NCBI RefSeq assembly: GCF_034347405.1
Contig: NZ_CP133778.1
Location: forward strand, 5,805,889-5,869,888
Length of the DNA stretch: 64,000 bases
Reading direction: 5' to 3'
From: Pseudomonas sp. CCC3.1
GTDB lineage: Bacteria; Pseudomonadota; Gammaproteobacteria; Pseudomonadales; Pseudomonadaceae
The notes under the pieces are model-generated. The model did no database searches, was not told the origin of the DNA, and saw only the letters and a program-made list of their open reading frames with translations. This document shows positions 36,926-46,163 of this stretch, in pieces. Each line of letters begins with the position of its first letter. The stretch's first letter is position 1. A program made the translations under genes and the position numbers.

Positions 36926-39316
36926 ATGAAGCGTTTTTACTCTCTGTTGGTTATCGGCTGGTTGTGGCTGCCCTTGATGGCCCATGCGGCCTCCATCCCG
37001 GCTGCGCAGCTCAGTGCCGAACAACAGCAGTGGCTGGCGCAGCACAAAGCGCTGCGGGTCGGGCTGGTTTTACAGGTGCCCTATGCCAAATTTGATCAGC
37101 GCTTGCAGCAGTTGTCCGGGGCCAATGTGGAGCTCATGAAGTGGCTGGCGCAGAGCCTGGACATTGAGCTGACGTGGCGCAACTACCCTGATCTCGAGCA
37201 ACTGGAGCGAGCGGCCCGTAACGGGGAAATCGACCTGGCGCCGGGGCTGACGCAAACCCCGGCCGGGCTGCGGCTGTGGCAATTCTCCGATCCGTACATG
37301 CGGGTTGCGCAGTTGGTCGTGGGTGAGCGTAACGGCGCAGGCTCGGTGGATCTTGAGCGTATCGACAGCAATACCCGGGTCGCCGTGCGCATGCCCAGCG
37401 CCACAGCCGACTTTCTTCGCTCCAGTTATCCGGGACTCAATTTGCAGGGCGTGCCCCTTGAACGCCAGGCCTTGCAGCTGTTGCTTAGCCAGCAAGCGAC
37501 CTACGCCGTCATTGATGAGGCGCAGCTCGCGCGTCTTTCCGCAGAACCCGAATTCGTCGGTCTGACCGTGGTCGGGGACATTGGTTTTCCGCAATTGCTG
37601 CGGGTGGCCACGCGCCGTGACTGGCCGCAGTTGGCCGGTATTGTTGAGCGCGGGCTGCATGCCATTCCGGCGCGGGACATGGAGCAGTTGCACACCCGCT
37701 GGTTGCAACCCAAATACCCCCACGCCGGGCAGTCGCCCGGTTTTTGGCAGAATCTGTGTTTGCTGATCGGCGCACTGTTGCTGGCCAGCATGGCCATTGT
37801 GGCGTGGCAGCGTCGTCATCAAAGCGCTCTGGAGCAGGCGCTGCTCAAGGCGCGCGAAGACCTCGCGGCAGGTACTGCCAGCGCCGAAGCGTTGCGCTTG
37901 ACCCAGTTTTCGATTGACCAAAGCCCGGTGGGCATTTTATGGGTCAACTGGGACAGCCACGTGCGCTACGCCAACCAGGCCGCTGAAGCCATGTTGGGCT
38001 ACCCGGCTGGCGCGGTGCTGGATCGGCCGTTGGGCGATTTCAAACCGGGCCTGAACATGGACAGCTGGTTGAACCTGTGGCGCCGCGCGCGCGGCAACGA
38101 GGAGGGTGCGCAACGTATCGAAACCCATTGTGTTCGGGCCGATGGCAGCGAGTTTCCGGCAGACGTGACCTTGAGTTTCCTGCGCTTTAAACAGGCCGAA
38201 TACCTGGTGGTGTACCTCAATGACATCACTGAGCGGCGTCTGGTGCAGGCTGCTCTGCAAGAAAGCGACGCCCGTTTGCAAGGCATTGCGGCCAACGTTC
38301 CGGGGCTGGTTTTCCGATTGGAGCGGTCCTTGCTGACTGGCGATCTGGACTTTCCTTACATCAGTGAAGGCAGCGAGAAGCTGGTGGGGTTCTCCCCGGC
38401 AACCCTGCGTCATCGTGACGTTGGCTTACGCAGTCTCGTGCACCCGGATGACAAGGCGGATTACCATCGCGTGCAGGACATCGCCTTGGAAAGCGACAGC
38501 GACTGGTCGTGGCAAGGGCGGATTTTGACCCGTGAAGGCCAACAGCGTTGGGCCGAGATCAAAGCCATCACCCGGCGTCTTGAAGATGGCACGGTGGTGT
38601 GGGACGGCATCGTCTGGGACATCAGTGAGAGCAAACGCATTGAATTGGAGCTGGACAGTTCTCGCGGGCAGTTGCGCGAATTGTCGGCTCATCTGGAGAG
38701 CGTGCGTGAAGAAGAAAAGGCGCGAATAGCGCGTGAGGTACACGACGAACTGGGACAGATGCTGACCGTGCTCAAACTCGAAACCTCGATGTGCGAGCTG
38801 GCCTATGCCGAGCTGGATCCGGGGTTGCGCGAGCGGCTCAACAGCATGAAAAAACTCATCGCGCAGCTGTTCCAGCTCGTGCGCGACGTGGCCACGGCCT
38901 TGCGGCCACCGATTCTGGATGCGGGTATCAGTTCGGCGATCGAATGGCAGGCCCACCGTTTTGAGGCACGTTCCAACATTCCGTGTCTGGTGCAGGTGCC
39001 GGAAAGTTTGCCCCCGTTGAGTGCGGCCAAGGAAGTCGGGCTGTTCAGAATTTTGCAGGAAGCCCTGACCAATGTGATGCGTCATGCTCACGCGCAAACC
39101 GTCGAAGTGACCTTGAGTGTGGAGGGCCGTGAACTGTGCCTGAGCATCAGCGATGATGGCCGGGGATTTGTGCCGACGACCGGGCGAGCCACCTCCTTTG
39201 GTCTGGTCGGCATGCGTGAGCGTGTCTTGATGCTCGGTGGTACGTTGGCGTTGCACAGCGAACCGGGTGAGGGCACCACGCTGACGGTGCGCGTGCCATT
39301 AATCCAACGTCTTTAG
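36926..39316 (+). CDS. agtS: AgtS-like sensor histidine kinase with periplasmic solute-binding domain
   Basis: This protein is about 796 residues long. It has a signal peptide, a periplasmic SBP_bac_3 domain (about 30-255), a transmembrane helix (about 275-295), two PAS domains (about 330-440 and 455-570), a NarX-type dimerisation/phosphoacceptor domain (AREVHDELGQML) and an HATPase_c domain (DDGRGFV). It precedes a NarL-type regulator and a polyamine-class ABC importer. P. aeruginosa agtSR-agtABCD has this arrangement and responds to 5-aminovalerate, hence the assignment. The start at MKRFYSLL is chosen for the signal peptide; an ATG 18 bases upstream is possible. Confidence 0.85.
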   Translation: MKRFYSLLVIGWLWLPLMAHAASIPAAQLSAEQQQWLAQHKALRVGLVLQVPYAKFDQRLQQLSGANVELMKWLAQSLDIELTWRNYPDLEQLERAARNGEIDLAPGLTQTPAGLRLWQFSDPYMRVAQLVVGERNGAGSVDLERIDSNTRVAVRMPSATADFLRSSYPGLNLQGVPLERQALQLLLSQQATYAVIDEAQLARLSAEPEFVGLTVVGDIGFPQLLRVATRRDWPQLAGIVERGLHAIPARDMEQLHTRWLQPKYPHAGQSPGFWQNLCLLIGALLLASMAIVAWQRRHQSALEQALLKAREDLAAGTASAEALRLTQFSIDQSPVGILWVNWDSHVRYANQAAEAMLGYPAGAVLDRPLGDFKPGLNMDSWLNLWRRARGNEEGAQRIETHCVRADGSEFPADVTLSFLRFKQAEYLVVYLNDITERRLVQAALQESDARLQGIAANVPGLVFRLERSLLTGDLDFPYISEGSEKLVGFSPATLRHRDVGLRSLVHPDDKADYHRVQDIALESDSDWSWQGRILTREGQQRWAEIKAITRRLEDGTVVWDGIVWDISESKRIELELDSSRGQLRELSAHLESVREEEKARIAREVHDELGQMLTVLKLETSMCELAYAELDPGLRERLNSMKKLIAQLFQLVRDVATALRPPILDAGISSAIEWQAHRFEARSNIPCLVQVPESLPPLSAAKEVGLFRILQEALTNVMRHAHAQTVEVTLSVEGRELCLSISDDGRGFVPTTGRATSFGLVGMRERVLMLGGTLALHSEPGEGTTLTVRVPLIQRL

Positions 39317-39329
39317 AAAGGAAATAGCC

Positions 39330-39959
39330 GTGATTCGTGTACTGGTAGCGGAAGATCACACCATCGTGCGTGAGGGCATCAAGCAGTTGATTGGCCTGGC
39401 CAAAGACCTGTTAGTGGTGGGCGAGGCGAGCAATGGCGAGCAACTGTTGGAAACCTTGCGCCATGTGCCGTGCGAAGTGGTGCTGCTGGATATTTCCATG
39501 CCCGGGGTTAACGGGCTGGAGGCTATCCCGAGGATTCGCGCCTTGAACAACCCGCCGGCTATTTTGGTGTTGTCGATGCATGACGAGGCGCAAATGGCGG
39601 CCCGCGCCTTGAAGTTCGGGGCGGCGGGGTATGCGACCAAGGACAGCGATCCGGCGTTGTTGCTGACGGCGATTCGCAAGGTAGCGGCGGGTGGGCGATA
39701 CATCGACCCGGAGCTGGCTGACCGCATGGTGTTTGAGGTTGGATTGACCGATGAGCGGCCGTTGCACGCGTTGCTGTCCGAGCGGGAGTTTTCAGTGTTT
39801 GAGCGCTTGGCTCAGGGGGCTAACGTTAACGACATTGCTCAGCAACTGGCGTTGAGCAGCAAAACCATCAGCACCCATAAAGCGCGGCTGATGCAAAAGC
39901 TCAACATCACCTCGCTGGCTGAACTGGTGAAATACGCGATGGAACATAAACTGCTGTAG
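39330..39959 (+). CDS. agtR: AgtR-like LuxR/NarL-family response regulator
   Basis: This 209-residue regulator has a receiver domain with phosphoacceptor D54 (VVLLDISMPG), acidic E8-D9 and the conserved lysine (GYATKDSD). A C-terminal LuxR helix-turn-helix follows (LSEREFSVFERLAQG... SSKTISTHKARLM). It starts with GTG after GGAAA, 13 bases past the kinase gene, so the two form an operon. By synteny with P. aeruginosa agtSR it should activate the importer genes that follow. Confidence 0.88.
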   Translation: MIRVLVAEDHTIVREGIKQLIGLAKDLLVVGEASNGEQLLETLRHVPCEVVLLDISMPGVNGLEAIPRIRALNNPPAILVLSMHDEAQMAARALKFGAAGYATKDSDPALLLTAIRKVAAGGRYIDPELADRMVFEVGLTDERPLHALLSEREFSVFERLAQGANVNDIAQQLALSSKTISTHKARLMQKLNITSLAELVKYAMEHKLL

Positions 39960-39968
39960 GGCGAATCC

Positions 39969-40107
39969 GTAGCAGTTGCCGAAGGCTACGTCCGGCGACG
40001 CAGTCGTCGTAAAGCCGGCCGCCTCGGTCTTTGAGAAAAGCCCAGTGCTTTGGCTTTACGATCACCTCGCAATCGGACGTAGCCTCGCAAAACTCGGCAA
40101 CTGCTAC
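39969..40107. repeat. REP pair (GTAGCAG family) between agtR and agtA
   Basis: GTAGCAGTTGCCGAAGGCTACGTCCG and the inverted CGGACGTAGCC...CGGCAACTGCTAC enclose a spacer of about 60 bases. It is the same family as 18909-19055 and 45256-45402. The remaining 40108-40345 shows no gene and should contain the agtA promoter. Confidence 0.88.
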
Positions 40108-40345
40108 GGGATTTGGGTCTGTCTCAGCAAGCGACACCTATCTATTTGCGACAGTTTTATGACGCGTCTTTGCGTGGATGCGGGCCGGCCTTAAAGGCAG
40201 CGTTCTAATCGCGACATCGCTGTAGGGCGATCCCTACAAGAAGCTGTCCAACCTGCTGATGCAAATCTCTCCTGCGCCCCGATTTCTGCGGGCTGGCGGC
40301 ACCTTTAGTCTTGGACCACAGCAGTCCAACACAGAAGGTGCGGTT

Positions 40346-41470
40346 ATGAGTGAGGTCGGTGCAAGCGCTGGGGCGAGTGAGGTATTGGTCAGCTTCCGTG
40401 GCGTGCAAAAGAGCTATGACGGCGAAAACCTGATCGTCAAAGATCTCAACCTGGATATTCGCAAAGGCGAGTTCCTGACCTTGCTCGGGCCGTCCGGTTC
40501 GGGCAAAACCACCAGTCTGATGATGCTGGCCGGCTTTGAAACGCCGACCGCTGGCGAGATTTTGTTGGCCGGGCGCGCCATCAATAACGTGCCGCCGCAC
40601 AAGCGTGACATCGGCATGGTGTTCCAGAACTACGCGCTGTTCCCGCACATGACAGTGGCTGAAAACCTCGGATTTCCGCTGTCGGTGCGCGGCCTCAATC
40701 GCACTGATATCAGCGAGCGGGTCAAGAAAGTGCTGAGCATGGTGCAGCTCGAGGCATTCGCTCAGCGTTACCCGGCGCAACTCTCGGGCGGTCAGCAGCA
40801 GCGAGTGGCCTTGGCCCGTGCATTGGTGTTTGAGCCGCAACTGGTGCTGATGGACGAGCCGCTGGGTGCGCTGGACAAACAACTGCGTGAGCACATGCAG
40901 ATGGAGATCAAGCACATACACCAGCGCCTGGGTGTGACCGTGGTGTACGTGACTCACGACCAGGGCGAAGCGCTGACGATGTCTGATCGGGTGGCGGTGT
41001 TCCATCAGGGCGAAATCCAGCAAATCGCCCCGCCGCGTACCCTCTATGAAGAGCCCAGCAATACCTTTGTGGCCAACTTCATTGGCGAGAACAACCGCCT
41101 TAATGGCCGCCTGCACAGTCAGGACGGTGAGCGCTGCGTGGTTGAGCTGAGCCGCGGCGAGAAGGTTCAGGCGCTGGCAGTGAATGTCGGGCGCACGGGT
41201 GATCCGGTGACGCTGTCGATCCGACCTGAGCGCATCAGCCTCAAGGGCTCCAGCGAGTCGTGCGCGAACCGTTTCACAGGACGGGTCGAGGAATTTATCT
41301 ACCTGGGCGACCACGTCCGGGTACGCCTGGAAGTGTGCGGCAAGAACGATTTCTTCGTGAAACAGCCGATTGCCGAGCTGGACCCCGCCCTGGCCGTCGG
41401 TGACGTCGTGCCGCTGGGCTGGCAAGTCGAACATGTACGTGCGCTTGACCCTCTCTTAGAGGCGAATTGA
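40346..41470 (+). CDS. agtA: ABC importer ATP-binding protein (AgtA; 5-aminovalerate/GABA uptake)
   Basis: This 374-residue ATPase of the PotA class has Walker A (GPSGSGKTT), signature (LSGGQQQR), Walker B (LVLMDEPLGALD), H-loop (VTHDQ) and a C-terminal TOBE regulatory domain. The ATG at 40346 has AAGGTG 5 bases upstream, while the longest frame adds 29 unlikely residues. It leads agtA-B-C-D. A spermidine/putrescine annotation is the usual alternative; the agtSR neighbour favours 5-aminovalerate and GABA. Confidence 0.87.
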   Translation: MSEVGASAGASEVLVSFRGVQKSYDGENLIVKDLNLDIRKGEFLTLLGPSGSGKTTSLMMLAGFETPTAGEILLAGRAINNVPPHKRDIGMVFQNYALFPHMTVAENLGFPLSVRGLNRTDISERVKKVLSMVQLEAFAQRYPAQLSGGQQQRVALARALVFEPQLVLMDEPLGALDKQLREHMQMEIKHIHQRLGVTVVYVTHDQGEALTMSDRVAVFHQGEIQQIAPPRTLYEEPSNTFVANFIGENNRLNGRLHSQDGERCVVELSRGEKVQALAVNVGRTGDPVTLSIRPERISLKGSSESCANRFTGRVEEFIYLGDHVRVRLEVCGKNDFFVKQPIAELDPALAVGDVVPLGWQVEHVRALDPLLEAN

Positions 41471-41510
41471 TCGCCCCGGCTTCACCAACCCTGCACAGTG
41501 GAGAACAACA

Positions 41511-42551
41511 ATGCATAAGACTTTCAAGTTTACGGCGCTAAGCCTCGGCCTGATGTTTGCGGGCAGTGCGCTGGCGGCAACCGACCTGACCGTGGTGTCG
41601 TTTGGCGGCGCGAACAAGGCCGCTCAGGTCAAAGCGTTTTACGCGCCTTGGGAAGCCAAGGGTGATGGCAAAATCATCGCCGGCGAATACAACGGTGAAA
41701 TGGCCAAAATCAAGGCCATGGTCGACACCAAAAGCATCTCCTGGGATCTGGTAGAGGTTGAATCGCCAGAGCTGTCGCGCGGTTGCGATGAGGACATGTT
41801 CGAACCCTTGGACGCCGCGCTGTTTGGCAACCCGGACCAGTACGTCAAAGGCGCTATTCAGGGCTGCGGGGCGGGCTTCTTTGTATGGTCGACGGTGTTG
41901 GCTTACAACGCTGACAAGCTGAAAACCGCACCGACCAGTTGGGCTGACTTCTGGGACACCAAAACCTTCCCGGGCAAGCGTGGCCTGCGCAAAGGCGCCA
42001 AGTACACCCTGGAATTTGCCTTGATGGCTGACGGCGTGGCACCGAAGGATGTGTACACCGTGCTGGCGAGCAAAGACGGCCAGAACCGTGCCTTCAAAAA
42101 ATTGGATGAACTCAAGCCGAACATTCAGTGGTGGGAAGCCGGTGCACAGCCGCCGCAGTACCTGGCCTCTGGCGACGTGGTCATGAGCTCGGCGTACAAC
42201 GGCCGGATCGCCGCCGTACAGAAAGAAAGCAACCTGAAGATTGTGTGGAACGGCGGGATTTATGACTTCGATGCATGGGCCATCCCTAAGGGCCTGAGCA
42301 AAGCAAAGGCTGACGCTGCCAAAAAGTTCATGGCGTTCACCTTGCAGCCGCAGCAGCAGAGTGTCTATTCGCAAAACATCGCGTACGGCCCGGCCAACAA
42401 AGAGGCGATGCCTTTACTGCCTAAAGCCGTGCAGGAACAAATGCCAACCGCCCCGGAAAACATTGCGAACCAGGTGCAAATCGACGTCAGCTTCTGGGCT
42501 GACAACGGTGAGCAACTGGAACAACGCTTCAATGCCTGGGCTGCCAAGTAA
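41511..42551 (+). CDS. agtB: ABC importer periplasmic substrate-binding protein (AgtB)
   Basis: This 346-residue PotD/PotF-like binding protein has a signal peptide (1-22, ending ALA, mature from about ATDLTVVSFGG). Conserved solute-binding elements (IAGEYNGEMAKIKAM, WEAGAQPPQYLASGDVVM) place it in the polyamine/opine class, and 5-aminovalerate is an amino acid with a similar amine end. GGAGAAC precedes the ATG. It sits between the ATPase and two permeases, 40 and 68 bases from its neighbours. Confidence 0.87.
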   Translation: MHKTFKFTALSLGLMFAGSALAATDLTVVSFGGANKAAQVKAFYAPWEAKGDGKIIAGEYNGEMAKIKAMVDTKSISWDLVEVESPELSRGCDEDMFEPLDAALFGNPDQYVKGAIQGCGAGFFVWSTVLAYNADKLKTAPTSWADFWDTKTFPGKRGLRKGAKYTLEFALMADGVAPKDVYTVLASKDGQNRAFKKLDELKPNIQWWEAGAQPPQYLASGDVVMSSAYNGRIAAVQKESNLKIVWNGGIYDFDAWAIPKGLSKAKADAAKKFMAFTLQPQQQSVYSQNIAYGPANKEAMPLLPKAVQEQMPTAPENIANQVQIDVSFWADNGEQLEQRFNAWAAK

Positions 42552-42619
42552 GCAGCGTTGAAATGCGGCGCGGCTGATTCAGTCGCGCCGCCATCGTTTA
42601 AAGATTTTCGGAGTTCGCC

Positions 42620-43867
42620 ATGGCCATCGCCGTTCCCCTGAACGAGGTCTCCAGCCCAACGTTGAAGAAGCGTCTTGCGCATGCCGAGCGGGTTAACCGC
42701 TGGAAGGCACAGGCCTTGATTGCGCCGTTGGTTATTTTCTTGTTGCTGGTGTTCCTGGTTCCGATCGCGGCCCTGCTCTACAAAAGTGTCGGCAACCCGG
42801 AGGTGGTGGAAGGCTTGCCACGCACGGTGGTTGCAGTGGCGGGCTGGGACGGAAAAGGTTTGCCTGCGGAGCCGGTGTACCAGGCACTCAGCGAAGACTT
42901 GGCCGAGGCTCGCAAGAATCAAGTATTGGGCGATTTGTCCAAGCGCCTGAACATGGAATTGGCCGGCTATCGCAGCCTGCTGATGAAAACCGCCAAGGGG
43001 CTGCCGTTCAAGGCGGTGCCCGAATCTTACAAAGACGCGATGGAGTCGCTCGACGAACGTTGGGGCGACCCGGCGTATTGGCAGGCGATCAAACGCAACG
43101 TCTCAAGCGTGACCCCGTTTTACCTGCTGGCGGCAGTCGATCACCGCATTGACGACTTGGGTGAAATTGCCCCCGCTACGCCTGATCAATCGATTTACCT
43201 GGATATTTTTGCCCGTACGTTCTGGATGGGTTTTGTCATCACCTGCATCTGCCTGGTGCTGGCGTACCCGTTGGCGTACTTGCTGGCTAACTTGCCTGCA
43301 CGTCAGAGCAACCTGCTGATGATTCTGGTGCTGCTGCCGTTCTGGACCTCAGTGCTGGTAAGGGTGGCAGCCTGGATCGTGTTGTTGCAGTCGGGTGGCC
43401 TGATCAATAGCGGGCTGATGAGCCTGGGCATTATCGATAAGCCGCTGGAACTGGTGTTCAACCGCACCGGCGTCTACATCGCGATGGTGCACATCCTGTT
43501 GCCGTTCATGATCTTGCCGATCTACAGCGTGATGAAAGGCATCTCTCCGACCTATATGCGTGCGGCAATCTCACTGGGCTGTCATCCATTTGCCAGTTTC
43601 TGGCGGGTGTACTTCCCACAGACGTATGCAGGCGTCGGGGCGGGTTGCTTACTGGTGTTCATCATCGCCATTGGTTACTACATCACCCCGGCCTTGCTGG
43701 GCAGCCCGAACGACCAAATGGTCAGCTACTTCGTGGCGTTTTATACCAACACCAGTATCAACTGGGGCATGGCGACAGCGTTGGGCGGTCTGTTGTTGCT
43801 GGCAACTGTGGTGCTTTATCTGATCTACAACTGGCTGGTAGGCGCGACCCGCCTGCGCTTGAGCTAA
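42620..43867 (+). CDS. agtC: ABC importer permease (AgtC)
   Basis: This 415-residue inner-membrane permease has one helix near residues 35-60 and a cluster of five or more from about 200 onward. The coupling loop (EAA-like, YMRAAISLGCHPFASFWRVYFPQ) is present. It is longer than the usual 275-300 residues of PotB-type permeases because of a hydrophilic stretch of about 135 residues between the first and second helices. Ten bases separate it from agtD. Confidence 0.87.
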   Translation: MAIAVPLNEVSSPTLKKRLAHAERVNRWKAQALIAPLVIFLLLVFLVPIAALLYKSVGNPEVVEGLPRTVVAVAGWDGKGLPAEPVYQALSEDLAEARKNQVLGDLSKRLNMELAGYRSLLMKTAKGLPFKAVPESYKDAMESLDERWGDPAYWQAIKRNVSSVTPFYLLAAVDHRIDDLGEIAPATPDQSIYLDIFARTFWMGFVITCICLVLAYPLAYLLANLPARQSNLLMILVLLPFWTSVLVRVAAWIVLLQSGGLINSGLMSLGIIDKPLELVFNRTGVYIAMVHILLPFMILPIYSVMKGISPTYMRAAISLGCHPFASFWRVYFPQTYAGVGAGCLLVFIIAIGYYITPALLGSPNDQMVSYFVAFYTNTSINWGMATALGGLLLLATVVLYLIYNWLVGATRLRLS

Positions 43868-43877
43868 GGAGCCTGCC

Positions 43878-44702
43878 ATGCTGAGTCCTTATATGTCGCC
43901 CGTTGAGCGGGTGTGGTTTTACAGCTTGCGCATTCTGTGTGGGCTGATCCTGTTGTTTCTGATTTTGCCGGTGCTGGTGATCATCCCGTTGTCGTTCAAC
44001 TCGGGCAGCTTTCTGGTGTACCCGTTGCAGGGCTTTTCGCTGCACTGGTACCAGGACTTTTTCGCGTCGGCGGAATGGATGCGGGCCTTGAGAAACAGCG
44101 TGATCGTGGCGCCTGCGGCTACGGTGTTGGCGATGGTGTTTGGTACGTTGGCAGCGATTGGCCTGACGCGGGGGCATTTCCCCGGCAAAGCGCTGGTCAT
44201 GGCCTTGGTGATTTCGCCGATGGTGGTGCCGGTGGTCATCATCGGTGTGGCCAGCTACCTGTTCTTTGCGCCGCTGGGGTTGGGCAACAGCTTCATCTCA
44301 TTGATCGTGGTGCATGCGGTGCTGGGTGTGCCGTTTGTGATCATCACCGTGTCGGCCACGTTGCAGGGGTTCAACCATAACCTGGTGCGGGCGGCGGCCA
44401 GTCTGGGTGCCTCGCCACTGACAGCGTTCCGCCGCGTGACCTTGCCGTTGATTGCCCCAGGCGTGATCTCGGGGGCGCTGTTTGCCTTTGCGACCTCGTT
44501 TGATGAAGTGGTTGTGACCCTGTTTTTGGCGGGGCCAGAACAAGCGACCTTGCCACGGCAAATGTTCAGTGGCATCCGCGAAAACCTCAGCCCGACCATT
44601 GCCGCAGCGGCGACGTTGCTGATTGCCTTTTCGGTGGTGTTGTTGCTGACGCTGGAGTGGTTGCGCGGGCGCAGCGAGAAAATGCGCACGGCCCAGGCGT
44701 AA
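43878..44702 (+). CDS. agtD: ABC importer permease (AgtD)
   Basis: This 274-residue permease of the PotC class has six predicted helices and the EAA coupling loop (VRAAASLGASPLTAFRRVTLP). It is the second membrane subunit and the last gene of the importer. AAGGAG precedes the ATG. The RAYT gene on the opposite strand ends 3 bases after its stop codon, so the transposase was inserted without damaging it. Confidence 0.88.
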   Translation: MLSPYMSPVERVWFYSLRILCGLILLFLILPVLVIIPLSFNSGSFLVYPLQGFSLHWYQDFFASAEWMRALRNSVIVAPAATVLAMVFGTLAAIGLTRGHFPGKALVMALVISPMVVPVVIIGVASYLFFAPLGLGNSFISLIVVHAVLGVPFVIITVSATLQGFNHNLVRAAASLGASPLTAFRRVTLPLIAPGVISGALFAFATSFDEVVVTLFLAGPEQATLPRQMFSGIRENLSPTIAAAATLLIAFSVVLLLTLEWLRGRSEKMRTAQA

Positions 44703-44705
44703 GGG

Positions 44706-45164
44706 TTACATCCAGCAGGCGTCCCAGAGGGGGTAGTCTGCGATTCGTGTGGCCAGGCCCGCACGGATCGGGTTTTGTACGATGTAGCGGGCGGTTGCCT
44801 TGAGGTCTTCTTCACGGCGCAATGCCCTGTCGTGATAACCCTTTTGCCATACGCGGTCACTGGTTTGAGCGAAGTTGTTTATGTTTAGGCTGCTGCGCGA
44901 TTTAACGCGGCACATCAATTCTCCAAGTGTTTTGTTGTGTAGCTCTACCAGCCAGTGGAAATGGTCTGGCATGACGACCCACGCCTTTGACGTTACGATA
45001 CCGTCGTCATGTGCTTGCCTGAATTGATCGACCACCAAGCGTCCCAGTTTGAAGTCCTGAAAAAGCGGGCGTCGTTTCTGGGTGATAGTGGTTAGCAAAT
45101 AGAGGCGACCGGGCTCTGAGTAGCGGCCAATATGCAGGCGATAAGCGTTCTTGGAGTTTGGCAA
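44706..45164 (-). CDS. REP-associated tyrosine transposase (RAYT, Y1 family)
   Basis: This is a 152-residue single-strand DNA transposase-like protein of the IS200/IS605-related RAYT group. The HUH motif is intact (H68-F-H70 in MPDHFHWL), as is the catalytic tyrosine (Y127 in ARYIVQNPIRAGL). It has no IS ends of its own; instead a REP pair lies directly upstream (45256-45402). RAYTs are single-copy, domesticated enzymes believed to cut and spread the REP sequences of their host genome. It appears complete and probably active. Confidence 0.93.
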   Translation of the reverse strand: MPNSKNAYRLHIGRYSEPGRLYLLTTITQKRRPLFQDFKLGRLVVDQFRQAHDDGIVTSKAWVVMPDHFHWLVELHNKTLGELMCRVKSRSSLNINNFAQTSDRVWQKGYHDRALRREEDLKATARYIVQNPIRAGLATRIADYPLWDACWM

Positions 45165-45255
45165 TCCTTTGCCCTCTGACTAGGTGGTTTTCTAAAGTTA
45201 GATCACGCAAGGCCCAGGCATTGATGCAACGAATGAGTAGATGTTGCGACGTTCC

Positions 45256-45402
45256 GTAGCAGCTGCCGAGCTCCGCGAGGCTGCGTCCGATTGCGAAGCG
45301 ATCGTAACGGCTAAGAATCTGATGGATCTGACAGACCGCGACCGCTGGTTTTACGACGACTGCGTCGTCGGACGCAGCCTCGCGGAGCTCGGCAGCTGCT
45401 AC
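45256..45402. repeat. REP pair flanking the RAYT gene
   Basis: GTAGCAGCTGCCGAGCTCCG...GAGGCTGCGTCCGATTGCG and its inverted partner CGGACGCAGCCTCGCGGAGC...GGCAGCTGCTAC enclose a spacer. The outer palindromes are 92 bases upstream of the RAYT start and in the same family as 18909-19055 and 39969-40107. The stretch 45403-45488 beyond it holds the rpe leader. Confidence 0.92.
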
Positions 45403-45488
45403 GGGGTTAATCATCACGGCCCGGTGGCGCTTCTCGGCAGGCGGTATACAATGCGCGCCACCGTGTTTTGCTCATTAAAAGGTGCGTT

Positions 45489-46163
45489 ATGCAGCCCTTC
45501 GCTATTGCCCCATCGATTCTTTCTGCCGATTTCGCCCGTCTTGGCGAGGAAGTCGACAATGTGCTCGCCGCTGGCGCTGATATCGTGCACTTCGATGTCA
45601 TGGACAATCACTACGTGCCAAACCTGACCATCGGTCCGATGGTGTGCGCTGCCCTGCGCAAGTACGGCATTACCGCGCCCATCGATGCGCATCTGATGGT
45701 CAGCCCGGTCGATCGGATCATTGGCGACTTTATCGAAGCAGGCGCGACCTACATCACGTTCCATCCCGAAGCCACTCAGCACATTGACCGCTCTTTGCAG
45801 CTGATCCGCGAAGGCGGTTGCAAGGCAGGTCTGGTGTTCAATCCGGCCACGCCGCTGGATGTGCTCAAGTACGTGATGGACAAGGTCGACATGATCTTGC
45901 TGATGAGCGTTAACCCAGGCTTCGGCGGGCAGAAGTTCATCCCTGGCACGTTGAATAAACTGCGAGAAGCCCGCGCATTGATCGATGCCTCTGGCCGCGA
46001 GATTCGCCTGGAAATCGATGGTGGCGTAAACGTCGGCAACATCCGTGAAATCGCTGAAGCCGGTGCCGATACGTTCGTGGCAGGTTCGGCGATTTTCAAC
46101 ACGCCGAACTACGAAGAAGTGATTCAGAAAATGCGTGCCGAGCTTGCGTTGGCACGCCCATGA
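45489..46163 (+). CDS. rpe: Ribulose-phosphate 3-epimerase
   Basis: This 224-residue TIM-barrel enzyme of the pentose phosphate pathway interconverts ribulose-5-phosphate and xylulose-5-phosphate. Motifs IAPSILSADFARLG, VHFDVMDNHYVPN, HLMV and VNPGFGGQKFIP, with metal-binding His/Asp residues, are intact. AAGGTG lies 4 bases before the ATG. The 3' end overlaps gph by 4 bases. A seven-residue N-terminal extension in the longest frame is rejected. Confidence 0.98.
   Translation: MQPFAIAPSILSADFARLGEEVDNVLAAGADIVHFDVMDNHYVPNLTIGPMVCAALRKYGITAPIDAHLMVSPVDRIIGDFIEAGATYITFHPEATQHIDRSLQLIREGGCKAGLVFNPATPLDVLKYVMDKVDMILLMSVNPGFGGQKFIPGTLNKLREARALIDASGREIRLEIDGGVNVGNIREIAEAGADTFVAGSAIFNTPNYEEVIQKMRAELALARP

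Noticed and set aside
39907..40194. Two small frames downstream of agtR
   Set aside because: They lie on the GTAGCAG-type REP and share its repeated translation.
45007..45627. Frames reading through the REP pair (for example AAELREAASD...)
   Set aside because: They translate the palindromic repeat itself, and similar peptides recur at every copy of the REP. No ribosome sites.
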